NCBI GenBank assembly: GCA_017530105.1
Contig: JAFXMW010000103.1
Location: forward strand, 1-51,332
DNA length: 51,332 nt
From: Bacteroidales bacterium
GTDB lineage: Bacteria > Bacteroidota > Bacteroidia > Bacteroidales > P3
Direction of reading: 5' to 3'
Shown here one piece after another: positions 1 to 7,544 of this stretch. The notes under the pieces are model-generated. The model worked only from the letters and a program-made list of their open reading frames with translations, made no database searches and was not told where the DNA came from. The position numbers and the translations under genes were made by a program. How positions within the stretch are numbered: position 1 is the stretch's first letter; each line of letters opens with the position of its first letter.

Positions 1-1
1 C

Positions 2-640
2 TGGGCTCGCGAGCGCATCAAATACCTCAGCTATCTTGCTGGTGAATATGCCAACGACCAGAACCCCACCGCCAAGCAGATATTGGAACTCGGCCTCAAA
101 TACAACCTCATGACCAACTACACCTCCTTCGTCGCCATCGACGAAGAGATAGTCAACAAGGACGGCAAGCAGACAACTGTCAAGCAGCCCATCCCCATGC
201 CCGAAGGAGTCTCGGACTATGCCATAGGTCATGGCGTCTCCGCCTTAAAGGCTGCACGAATCTCGTCTGTCGACCTCAGTCGTGTACCGTCGGTGCTCGA
301 AGAGGTTGAAGAGGAAGAAGAGGTCTTCATGTCAGTAGAGGAAGACCCTGAGTTTCCGGGGGGCCTTGACTCTCTCAGGGCTTTCATCCAGAGCAATCTT
401 CGCTATCCTGAAGAGGCAAAACTCAACAAGATTGAAGGCAAAGTATTCATCACCTTCACCATCGAGGTCGATGGCTCCATCAGCAATATCAAGATACTCC
501 GCGACATCGGTGGCGGTTGTGGTGCCGAGGCTGTCCGTGTGGTGAAACTGATGCCCAAGTGGAAACCCGGCAAACTGCAAGGTAAGGTAGTCCGCACCCA
601 ATTCAACCTGCCCATCCAATTTGTGTTACCCAAGGAATGA
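2..640 (+). CDS. VIT/vWA-type protein with C-terminal TonB domain (5' partial)
   Basis: The reading frame is open from the left edge, so only the last 212 residues are visible. The first part (WARERIKYLSYL, then YNLMTNYTSFVAIDEE and QPIPMPEGVSDYAIG) resembles the region following the von Willebrand A domain in bacterial VIT/vWA (inter-alpha-trypsin-inhibitor-like) proteins. An acidic linker follows (EEVEEEEEV), then about 95 residues of TonB C-terminal domain: FPGG, a YPEEA segment, GKVFITFTIEVDGSI and MPKWKPGK. TonB C-terminal domains bind TonB boxes of outer-membrane transporters, which implies periplasmic exposure. A start codon inside the window (TTG at 83) would cut the vWA-associated part and is not believed. 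The stop overlaps the next gene as ATGA, suggesting translational coupling. The domain assignment is fairly sure; the role in envelope signalling or transport is inferred. Confidence 0.8.
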   Translation, partial: WARERIKYLSYLAGEYANDQNPTAKQILELGLKYNLMTNYTSFVAIDEEIVNKDGKQTTVKQPIPMPEGVSDYAIGHGVSALKAARISSVDLSRVPSVLEEVEEEEEVFMSVEEDPEFPGGLDSLRAFIQSNLRYPEEAKLNKIEGKVFITFTIEVDGSISNIKILRDIGGGCGAEAVRVVKLMPKWKPGKLQGKVVRTQFNLPIQFVLPKE

Positions 641-1839
641 GCCGGAGTATCCTCATACTTCTTATGATAGCAGTGGTGTCTCTTCAAGCCTGTAAGGGCA
701 GGGGAGACACCTCTCCGCTTCCCGTTGCTGACACGCTGGCCCAGCCTTGTGACACCATCCCGCGCATCTCGGTCACCTTCATCATGGGCCGCGACAATTC
801 GGCCTACAACCCCTACTACTCCCTTGCCAACCAATATTACCGCCTCAATCCCGACGAGCGTACCGAGGTCGTTGTCGACTCCCTCACCGCCCTGAGTCAG
901 GTGCTCGACTGGCTCCGCCTTCATCCTGCCGACAACGGACTCCCTTATGGACTTGTCAATTTGGTGACCCATGGCAACGAGTTTGTCGACCTCCAGATGA
1001 CCGTCACCCCCGATGGCTCCCGTACCTCGGCCGAAACTCTCTGCCAGGCTATGGCCGACAGCCTTCTTCTCCCGCCCGACAGCACCGTTATCGACCGCCA
1101 CACCCTCATCTACCTCCATGGTTGTGCCGTGGGGCAGAACCAGTCGCTCCTCGACGCTTTGGCCCAGGCTTTCGGCAACCGCGCCACCGTTAAGGCTTCC
1201 AAACACTTCGAGTACTATGCCTACCTCTCCGCCAACCGCAATCCCCAGTCCATCAGGCATTATTTTGCCCGCACATGGTATGCCTTCTATCACCCCGATT
1301 CGGGCTATAACGAAACGGCAATAGTGCAACAGCTGCGTAGTCGTTACCCTGTCGACACCACCCACTGGTGCGAAGGGCTCCGTCGCCGCTTGCAGGAAAA
1401 CCCCTCGCAGCTCTACCACTACAGTTTCGTCGTCCCCTGTCTGTGGGATGAAGTCTATGCCTCGCCTGCTGATATGCCTCTTGTCAACACCCGTGCACGT
1501 CGCAGCCAATGGGTGGCCGGCAATGCCGACTTCCGCAGTCTCTTGGCGCGTACCCATATCCCGCAGGACTATTTCCAAGTCAAATTCTACCGCAAAACCT
1601 ATCTCATCTCCGACGACAGCCTGGCTCTCGGCCTCCATGTCAGGGCGCGTGCCGGGGTCGTCTGTCTTATCCAGCCCCTCGTGGCGGAAGACTCCGCAGG
1701 CAACCCCTTCACACCCGTTTGTCCCCAGCCTAACGACACGGCGGTCTTTGCCTTTTCGCAAAACGCCCACATCCTCTTGCCATCTTCTTTTCAATACATC
1801 CTTGGCTTGCCCGGCAGTCCGGTGCCGCCTTTTCTGTAG
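637..1839 (+). CDS. Lipoprotein with possible clan-CD (caspase-like) His/Cys dyad
   Basis: A 400-residue protein that starts inside the stop codon of the upstream TonB-domain gene. The N-terminus is a lipoprotein signal with lipobox LQAC (Cys19), so the mature protein is probably anchored in an envelope membrane. I do not recognise the family by name. Two short hydrophobic strands each end in a potential catalytic residue: VNLVTHGNE (His112-Gly113) and LIYLHGCAVG (His161, Cys163). This strand-HG, then strand-xC order is the clan CD cysteine peptidase pattern (caspases, gingipains, clostripain), but the Cys is preceded by HG rather than the usual Ala or Gln-Ala. The C-terminal 200 residues carry no motif I can name. 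The lipoprotein call is firm; a peptidase function is only a hypothesis. Confidence 0.75.
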   Translation: MSRSILILLMIAVVSLQACKGRGDTSPLPVADTLAQPCDTIPRISVTFIMGRDNSAYNPYYSLANQYYRLNPDERTEVVVDSLTALSQVLDWLRLHPADNGLPYGLVNLVTHGNEFVDLQMTVTPDGSRTSAETLCQAMADSLLLPPDSTVIDRHTLIYLHGCAVGQNQSLLDALAQAFGNRATVKASKHFEYYAYLSANRNPQSIRHYFARTWYAFYHPDSGYNETAIVQQLRSRYPVDTTHWCEGLRRRLQENPSQLYHYSFVVPCLWDEVYASPADMPLVNTRARRSQWVAGNADFRSLLARTHIPQDYFQVKFYRKTYLISDDSLALGLHVRARAGVVCLIQPLVAEDSAGNPFTPVCPQPNDTAVFAFSQNAHILLPSSFQYILGLPGSPVPPFL

Positions 1840-1981
1840 CAGTAAAAATCAAGTGTCAAACCATTGAAAGATATCTATTTATCATTCGTTCGAATGGAAA
1901 AAATCGTCGCCAAGTGTAATATATCCACCCTCTTCTGCGTTTATTGAATAAAAGAGTTCACCATCAAAATACATATCAGTC

Positions 1982-3043
1982 ATGAAACGTATTGTATCAA
2001 TACTCACTTTTGCCATTCTTGCCGTCACCCTCTCGGCGCAGAATCTCGTCGCCGTCAGCGGTGCTGTCTATGGGACCGCCAATGGCTGCGCCCCTGCTCC
2101 TTATGCCAAGATGGAGCTGCTCACCCCTGATGGCAAAATCGTCGTCAACACCCAATGCGACGGACAGGGGAACTATCGTCTCCAAGCCCCTGCGGGCAAA
2201 TACCATCTCCGTGTATCTTCCTTAGGCTATTATCCCACAGGGCGTGACCTGTCACTCGTGCAGGACATGTGTCTGGACACCATCAAGCTTTTCCCTGACA
2301 GGCCTGCGTCTGTATTGGGTGTCGAAATATTCCCTATCAAAGGCATGAACATCCAAGAAATGTACGACTTCAACCGCGGACATTGCGTCACCACAACCGA
2401 GGGGTTCTATCGCGCTGCCCGCCACGCAGTGTCGTACCGCATGGATGTTTACCATCCTTTCGACCGAGCCCGTCAGACAACCCTTTATGCCGAGGCAGGC
2501 TACACTTTCCACTTCAAACCCCGCTTGGGCGGCTGGGGCATCCATGCTGGCTGGGAGGGTGCCCAGTTCGGAGGCGGCTGGGATGATGTGTGGAACGCCT
2601 ATATGGTAGGTGTTGAATATGAGCGTTTCCGTCCCAACGGACACATGTATCACTTCCGGTTGCTCCTTCGTTACACCCATAACTTAGGATGGCCTTTCTT
2701 TTTCTCCTTCGATTGGGACATTCCGCGACTATTCACTGTCGAAGGACTCTCATTCTGCGGCAAACTCGACCTATTGGCCGATGAGTATTCCTTTGAGAGC
2801 GCTGAAACTTCATTCAAGGGCATGCTTGGTAGCATGCGCCTCGAACCGCAGATATGGTACAATCTAAGCCACCTGTGGAGCTCACAGGGCAAAGACCATT
2901 ACATGGGGCGCGAAGGGCTTGGAGTTTTCTTTAAATTACCCATCACATACAATTACCCGGGAGGGTGGTATTATGGCAATAATTACTATAAGAATTATTA
3001 TCGTAGCATAACCCCCTGCCTCGGCCTCCGCTGGGACTTCTAA
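1982..3043 (+). CDS. Secreted protein: carboxypeptidase-regulatory-like domain plus predicted outer-membrane barrel
   Basis: A 353-residue protein with a clear Sec signal peptide (cleavage likely after LSAQ). Residues about 25-105 form a carboxypeptidase-regulatory/CNA-B-like beta domain: SGAVYGTANGC, NTQCDGQGNYRLQAPAGKYHLRVSSLGYY. This is the fold that sits in front of many Bacteroidota outer-membrane proteins. The rest is rich in alternating aromatic strands and ends in an aromatic residue (LRWDF), as expected of a beta-barrel. It lacks a TonB plug, so it is not a SusC-type transporter. The next gene begins 10 bases downstream, so the two may be co-transcribed. Substrate unknown. Confidence 0.8.
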   Translation: MKRIVSILTFAILAVTLSAQNLVAVSGAVYGTANGCAPAPYAKMELLTPDGKIVVNTQCDGQGNYRLQAPAGKYHLRVSSLGYYPTGRDLSLVQDMCLDTIKLFPDRPASVLGVEIFPIKGMNIQEMYDFNRGHCVTTTEGFYRAARHAVSYRMDVYHPFDRARQTTLYAEAGYTFHFKPRLGGWGIHAGWEGAQFGGGWDDVWNAYMVGVEYERFRPNGHMYHFRLLLRYTHNLGWPFFFSFDWDIPRLFTVEGLSFCGKLDLLADEYSFESAETSFKGMLGSMRLEPQIWYNLSHLWSSQGKDHYMGREGLGVFFKLPITYNYPGGWYYGNNYYKNYYRSITPCLGLRWDF

Positions 3044-3053
3044 TGACCATCCC

Positions 3054-3857
3054 ATGAGCGAACACTGGGACATATACGCCGACTGGAACCCGTGGCACGG
3101 CTGCACCAAAATCAGTCCGGGCTGCAAATACTGCTATGTCTACCGTCAGGATGAGATGTACGGCAGCGAGATAGGCAGCAACATCGCCCGCAAGACCGCA
3201 GCCTTCAACCTCCCCCTAAAACGCCGTCGCGACAAGAGCTACAAGATACCCTCCGGCCGTATGGTTTTCACCTGCTTCACCTCCGACTTCTTGCTGCAGG
3301 ATGCCGACCCCTGGCGTCCCGAGTGCTGGGCCATGATGCGAGAGCGCTCCGACTTGTGGTTTTATTTCTTCACCAAACGCATAGACCGCTTTATGGAGTG
3401 CATCCCTCCCGACTGGGGCGACGGCTACGACAACGTACTGGTGGGCTGCACCGTCGAAAACCAGGCCATGGCCGACTACCGCCTGCCTATTTTCCGCTCG
3501 TTGCCAATCAAACACAAATCCATTATCGCCTCGCCGCTGATAGAAGGTATCGACCTGCTGCAATACCTCGACAACACCATCGAGGAGGTGAGCACAGGGG
3601 GCGAATCGGGGCGTGAGGCACGTCCCTGCCACTACGAATGGGTGCTCGACCTACGCCGCCAATGCATTGAGCAAGAGGTGCCTTTCCGCTTCCACCAGAC
3701 CGGCGCCCGTTTTGTCAAGGACGGCAGGATGTACTATGTGCGCCGTCCCTTCCAGCTCAGTCAGGCCCACAAGGCCAATATCGACTACCGCATTGGCCGC
3801 TTCTATGCCCCTGAGACCGCCCGCTGGCAATGGAGCGACGATGACTACACCCATTGA
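3054..3857 (+). CDS. DUF5131 (phage Gp37/Gp68-like) family protein
   Basis: A 267-residue protein whose N-terminus, WNPWHGCTKISPGCKYCY, is diagnostic of the DUF5131/Gp37-Gp68 family. It holds three cysteines as C17-x6-C24-x2-C27. Further family-like stretches are FTKRIDRF, VGCTVENQ, SPLIEGID, STGGESG and FHQTGARF. Related proteins occur in phages and bacterial chromosomes. The cysteine cluster suggests metal or iron-sulfur binding, resembling a radical-SAM arrangement without a canonical CxxxCxxC, but no reaction is established. No phage genes surround it, so it looks like a resident gene. The ATG at 3054, 10 bases after the upstream stop, gives the family's usual N-terminus. Confidence 0.88.
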   Translation: MSEHWDIYADWNPWHGCTKISPGCKYCYVYRQDEMYGSEIGSNIARKTAAFNLPLKRRRDKSYKIPSGRMVFTCFTSDFLLQDADPWRPECWAMMRERSDLWFYFFTKRIDRFMECIPPDWGDGYDNVLVGCTVENQAMADYRLPIFRSLPIKHKSIIASPLIEGIDLLQYLDNTIEEVSTGGESGREARPCHYEWVLDLRRQCIEQEVPFRFHQTGARFVKDGRMYYVRRPFQLSQAHKANIDYRIGRFYAPETARWQWSDDDYTH

Positions 3858-3891
3858 AATAAAAAAAACATTATAATTAAAAAAAAAATAG

Positions 3892-3899
3892 TACTTTTG
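3892..3899 (+). promoter_or_regulatory. Bacteroidota -7 promoter box for the DUF3078 gene
   Basis: TACTTTTG matches the Bacteroidota sigma-ABfr -7 consensus TAnnTTTG. It is followed by GC and lies after an A-rich tract in the 135-base gap ahead of the gene at 3993. That would give a leader of roughly 85-90 nt. No good TTG is seen at -33. Confidence 0.6.
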
Positions 3900-3992
3900 C
3901 ACTTTGTAACAAAAGTGCGAATGTGTAGGTCTTTGCCAGTATTGCCGCACTTGCAGAATAATGGAATTAACAATATAAAACAAACATAAACA

Positions 3993-5096
3993 ATGAAAAG
4001 AGTCATTACACTTTGTGCAACCCTTCTGATGGTTGCCACCATGGCTTCGGCCCAAGACGAATCAACAAACATCGTAACCGGCGGCAGTTGGTCCACCACC
4101 AGTACCCCGGCACTGAAAATCAGTGAATTCTTCTTCAACAACTGGGCTACCGCAGGTAACTCACAAATCGATGCTACCGCCACCTTCTTCGGCAACTACA
4201 AGTACACACATCCCAAATATGTGTGGGACAACATCGCCGACCTGGCCTACGGCTATGCTTGGCAAGACCTCGACGACAGTCGGGATCCTTCTTTCTTCGA
4301 AACCCGCCGCAAGAGCAACGATAAAATCGACCTCACCAGTGCCATTTCGTGGAATGCCTACAAGGGATGGGGCGCCAGCTTTACCGCCAACCTCAAAACC
4401 CAGTTTGGCGAAGGCTATGAGTATTTCGGCTACGGTCCAGATCAGGAAAAGAAAACCATCTCCGATTTCTTCGCTCCGGCTTATCTCACCACAGCTCTCT
4501 CTTTCGAGCACAAGCGCACCGACTGGTCGGTCTCTCTCTCTTTCCTCACTGGCAAGACAACCTTTGTCTATAACAATGATTTCATCGCTGAGGGACGCAA
4601 CTATGGTGTGTTGCAAGGCGTGAACTTCAACAGGGAAGACCCCTCCACCTTCAATCACGCCTATTTTGCTCTCGGTAGCTATGTGAAGCTTCAGTACCTG
4701 AAAAAATCTGTTCTCCCCAACCTTGACCTCTACGCCCGCGCCGAACTCTTCTATGACTACAAGAAACCCAAACACATGGCATGGGATGCCATCAACGCCT
4801 TTGTGCCTGATCCCGCAAACCCCGACGTGGTCCCCACCAAGGATTACACCCTCTCCGCCGGCGAGACATGGACTGACCTGCAAGGCAAAAACTGGTTGGC
4901 AAAGCGCGCCTTCGAAACCGACCTCGACTTTGAGTTGAAACTCGACTATCGTCTCTCGAGTTTCATTTCCGCCAACTTTGCCCTCAATCTGAAATGGGAT
5001 ACCGACTTCAGCGGCATGGGCAAGTGGGGTCATTGGCAGGTCTACCAAATGGCTGGCGTGCAGATTTACTTCAACTGGAAAACCCCTAAGAAATAA
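3993..5096 (+). CDS. DUF3078 domain-containing outer-membrane protein
   Basis: A 367-residue secreted protein with signal peptide MKRVITLCATLLMVATMASA and the hallmarks of Bacteroidota DUF3078 proteins: an early GGSWSTTSTPALKISEFFFNNWATAG-type segment followed by FGNYKYTHPKYVWDN. The remainder is alternating aromatic and polar strands with repeated tyrosines, ending FNWKTPKK, consistent with an outer-membrane beta-barrel. The family is common in Bacteroidota and has no known substrate. It stands alone behind its own promoter and is followed by a strong hairpin and a 103-bp palindromic element before the convergent DUF4159 gene. Confidence 0.88.
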   Translation: MKRVITLCATLLMVATMASAQDESTNIVTGGSWSTTSTPALKISEFFFNNWATAGNSQIDATATFFGNYKYTHPKYVWDNIADLAYGYAWQDLDDSRDPSFFETRRKSNDKIDLTSAISWNAYKGWGASFTANLKTQFGEGYEYFGYGPDQEKKTISDFFAPAYLTTALSFEHKRTDWSVSLSFLTGKTTFVYNNDFIAEGRNYGVLQGVNFNREDPSTFNHAYFALGSYVKLQYLKKSVLPNLDLYARAELFYDYKKPKHMAWDAINAFVPDPANPDVVPTKDYTLSAGETWTDLQGKNWLAKRAFETDLDFELKLDYRLSSFISANFALNLKWDTDFSGMGKWGHWQVYQMAGVQIYFNWKTPKK

Positions 5097-5176
5097 GCCA
5101 CTTCGCTTTTCTGCCGCTGAGGTTCAGGGCAGACACCGTGCCGCCCCGGCGAAACAAAAGTCAATTCAACACACCC

Positions 5177-5225
5177 CCGCAGGGGTTGCAGCAAACCGAA
5201 ACAATGGACGCTGCAACCCCTGTGG
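5177..5225 (+). terminator. Hairpin terminator after the DUF3078 gene
   Basis: CAGGGGTTGCAGC (5180-5192) pairs perfectly with GCTGCAACCCCTG (5210-5222) around a 17-nt loop. The stem extends outward with one mismatch and is followed by GTGGTTTTATAT. It lies 80 bases past the DUF3078 stop, so it is a good candidate rho-independent terminator. Confidence 0.65.
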
Positions 5226-5278
5226 TTTTATATATTATTGGTAATAAATCCGATGTTGATGAAAAGATGGGTGTACAT

Positions 5279-5381
5279 TCGCTCGTTCCCCGTTCCTTAT
5301 GCATCAGTTCTCCCATATTTCTCCCATCCTGCATGGGAGAAATATGGGAGAAATATGGGAGAACTGAGGGGGAACGAGCGA
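5279..5381. repeat. 103-bp palindromic element with 11-bp units, copy 1
   Basis: This is one of three elements of identical length in the window. It begins TCGCT and ends AGCGA. The dyad centre is at +52. The left inner arm holds two 11-bp units and the right arm three (ATGGGAGAAAT, ATGGGAGAAAT, ATGGGAGAACT). CAGTT lies at +27 to +31 and a 5-nt spacer (CCTGC) at the centre. The outer 13 bases of each end are complementary. It lies between the convergent DUF3078 and DUF4159 genes and abuts the DUF4159 stop codon. Flanking sequence is unrelated to that of the other copies. It could act as a bidirectional terminator, be a protein-binding site, or be a miniature mobile or REP-like unit. Confidence 0.9.
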
Positions 5382-6029
5382 CTATTGGGTGAAAACAAAT
5401 TGCAGAATGTTCTCGCCCATCTGGAAGGCTTTTTGGCGGATGGCCTGGCTGTCGTTGTGCACATCGGGGTCTTCCCAACCGTCGCCGAGGTCACATTCGT
5501 AGGTGAAAAGGCATACCAGACGGCCTTGATAGATAAGGCCGTAGGCTCGTGGAGGGAGGTTGTCGTGTTCGTGAATTTTGGGCAGACCATTGGGGAAGTG
5601 GTATTTCTGGTGGAAGATGGGGTGGGAGAAAGGCAGTTCGACAAAATCGAGTTCAGGGAAGACTTTTTTCATCTGAGGGATGACGTAGTCCTTGATGCCG
5701 TAGTTGTCGTCGATATGTAGGAAACCGCCGCCTATGAGGTAGTTGCGCAGGTTTTGCACTTCTTGGTTGTTGAAGAGTACGTTGCCGTGGCCGGTCATGT
5801 GGACGAAGGGGTGGTTGAAGAGCTGGCTGCTGCCCACGTCGACAACGGCATATTCGGTAGCGAGGTTCATGCGTGCGTCGGCGTTGCAGAAGGCTATGAG
5901 GTTGGTGAGGGAGGTGGGGTTGGCATACCAGTCGCCGCCCCCGCCGTATTTGAGGAGTGCTATCTGGGTCTGGCCTTTCACCAGCAGACAAGTGCAGCCG
6001 AGAAACAACAGTAAAAGAGTCTTTTTCAT
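5382..6029 (-). CDS. DUF4159 domain-containing protein
   Basis: A 215-residue secreted protein: signal peptide MKKTLLLLFLGCTCLLVKGQ, then the DUF4159 pattern KYGGGGDWYANPTSLTNLI, VDVGSSQLFNHPFVHMTGHG, NYLIGGGFLHIDDNYG, PFSHPIFH, HEHDNLPPRAYGL and LVCLFTYECDLGDGWEDP. DUF4159 has a glutamine-amidotransferase-like fold, and in many Bacteroidota the domain stands near gliding or envelope genes. No enzymatic activity is established. The gene is convergent with DUF3078, with a 103-bp palindrome directly at its 3' end. A good -7 box (minus strand) lies 27 bases upstream of the ATG. Confidence 0.9.
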   Translation of the reverse strand: MKKTLLLLFLGCTCLLVKGQTQIALLKYGGGGDWYANPTSLTNLIAFCNADARMNLATEYAVVDVGSSQLFNHPFVHMTGHGNVLFNNQEVQNLRNYLIGGGFLHIDDNYGIKDYVIPQMKKVFPELDFVELPFSHPIFHQKYHFPNGLPKIHEHDNLPPRAYGLIYQGRLVCLFTYECDLGDGWEDPDVHNDSQAIRQKAFQMGENILQFVFTQ

Positions 6030-6055
6030 GGGACTGTAGATATGTAATTACTTTG

Positions 6056-6063
6056 CAAAGATA
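6056..6063 (-). promoter_or_regulatory. -7 promoter box for the DUF4159 gene
   Basis: On the minus strand this reads TATCTTTG, matching TAnnTTTG, followed by C. It lies 27 bases upstream of the ATG at 6029, giving a short leader of about 20 nt. Confidence 0.6.
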
Positions 6064-6215
6064 CATCTTTTTTTTGTAATGACAGAAAAACGGAAATGCA
6101 AGGTGTGGCGAAGTTGCAGATGGCGGTGGTGGATGAATCGTTTTTTTTTTGAATAATTGTGTGTGATTTGAATATTTTTTGTATATTTACAGGACAAAAT
6201 ACAATAATAAAAACC

Positions 6216-7544
6216 ATGAAAAGATTACTTATTATTCTGTTTATGTGCTTTTTATCCCAGTTTGCCCTGGGGCAGGGGACTGCTTGCATCACCCAAAGCA
6301 ACCTGGTGGGCTACCCCCTATTTATACGACAATATGGGGAAGTACCCGGCCAACACCTGATTTATTTCACTGACTTGGCATCGAGTACGAAGGGCTATGT
6401 AGGGCTGACATCCCTGTTCAGTTATGGCATCTATTCACAACTGGTGAGCGACTGCACCGTGAAAGACATTGTGGTGCTGGGCAAGATGGCATATTTCTGC
6501 GGGCAGACCACTTCCAACGAAGCCTTGATAGGATGGTTTTTTCTTCATGATTTAGCCATGGGGAACGGTGCCAGTCCATATATCGACATGACTTTTTATT
6601 ATGGCAGTGGGCTGACATCGATTGACAACATCGAGGTGTATGCCAACGGGGGTGACACCATTGTTGTCGGCTACGGGACAGATGGTGACAGAAACTATGC
6701 AATAAAATACAATGTTTCGACCCATTACTATGAAACGTTGTACCTGATATACACACCTTGCGACCTGACGGTAACAGACAATTACATCGTGTATGCAGGA
6801 AGAGATGCAAACAATACCCAGATGATGATTCATCCGTTCTCAAAAACAGGTGCATTTGCGCTAACCCCTCCACAATATTGTACTTTCTTTCTGGGGTCAT
6901 TTACAGCAAGGGAGCCCTTTGGGGATTTGCGCATAGTCCATCGCACCGGAGATAAGGTGTCGACATTGTCCTACCGCACCGAATCAGGCGATAAATGGAT
7001 GATGCTGCGGGAATTTTCCATTTTCTCCTCCTCACCAACCATGACCGCCGCATACCAGATAGATTTTCAAAATAGTGCCTACAATATTCTTGATTTCAAA
7101 TATAGTTCAACACGGAATTCATATACCATATTGCACACTTATGAGGTCATATCGACCGAACTCTACAGCACGGTTACAAAAATAGATTTATCGAGCGGGA
7201 CACCCAGTTCTGTGCCATCGCACTACATCCCCAATCAAGACCATGTGATGAGAAGCCTGTCGCTTTCGGACAGTTCGATGTATGCCGTGTATGGGTATGA
7301 AACGGGCAGCTTCGAAAATATGTTTTGGAAAGACTATCAGTATGCCATCTGGCCTGAGCCTTGCCTGAAATGCGACGAACTCCCGTTTAATACCGTAACA
7401 ATCACTAATTCCACTCCAGTCCTTCCAGATGCTGGCAGTACCGGAACCGGAGGGGTGTCACTCCACACCACCTACGACCCCATGCTTACACCAATATCCA
7501 TTATATGCAATCGAATTATTAAAGAGAAAGGAGTGACAAAATGA
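6216..7544 (+). CDS. Secreted protein of unknown function
   Basis: A 442-residue protein beginning with a clean signal peptide (MKRLLIILFMCFLSQFALGQ). A longer in-frame reading from 6159 is possible, but its first 19 residues lack secretion features and would bury the signal, so the ATG at 6216 is chosen. The body is beta-rich, with many aromatic and Ser/Thr residues (repeated YxxxY segments), like a cell-surface or propeller-type protein. I recognise no named domain and no T9SS sorting tail. It is AT-richer than neighbouring genes. Its stop overlaps the start of the next gene (ATGA), so the two are probably translated together and act as a pair. Confidence 0.75.
   Translation: MKRLLIILFMCFLSQFALGQGTACITQSNLVGYPLFIRQYGEVPGQHLIYFTDLASSTKGYVGLTSLFSYGIYSQLVSDCTVKDIVVLGKMAYFCGQTTSNEALIGWFFLHDLAMGNGASPYIDMTFYYGSGLTSIDNIEVYANGGDTIVVGYGTDGDRNYAIKYNVSTHYYETLYLIYTPCDLTVTDNYIVYAGRDANNTQMMIHPFSKTGAFALTPPQYCTFFLGSFTAREPFGDLRIVHRTGDKVSTLSYRTESGDKWMMLREFSIFSSSPTMTAAYQIDFQNSAYNILDFKYSSTRNSYTILHTYEVISTELYSTVTKIDLSSGTPSSVPSHYIPNQDHVMRSLSLSDSSMYAVYGYETGSFENMFWKDYQYAIWPEPCLKCDELPFNTVTITNSTPVLPDAGSTGTGGVSLHTTYDPMLTPISIICNRIIKEKGVTK

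Noticed and set aside
403-1794. Long open frame on the minus strand (463 residues) opposite genes 1-2
   Set aside because: It lies antisense to a TonB-domain protein and a lipoprotein, both with clear family features, and has none itself. A shadow of the opposite codon use.
3054-3857. DUF5131 gene as sign of a prophage
   Set aside because: No phage structural, integrase or lysis gene is nearby, and the flanks are ordinary chromosomal genes.
5138-5392. Small ORF across the terminator and 103-bp palindrome
   Set aside because: It reads through the palindrome and has no domain; any frame in these repeats is incidental.
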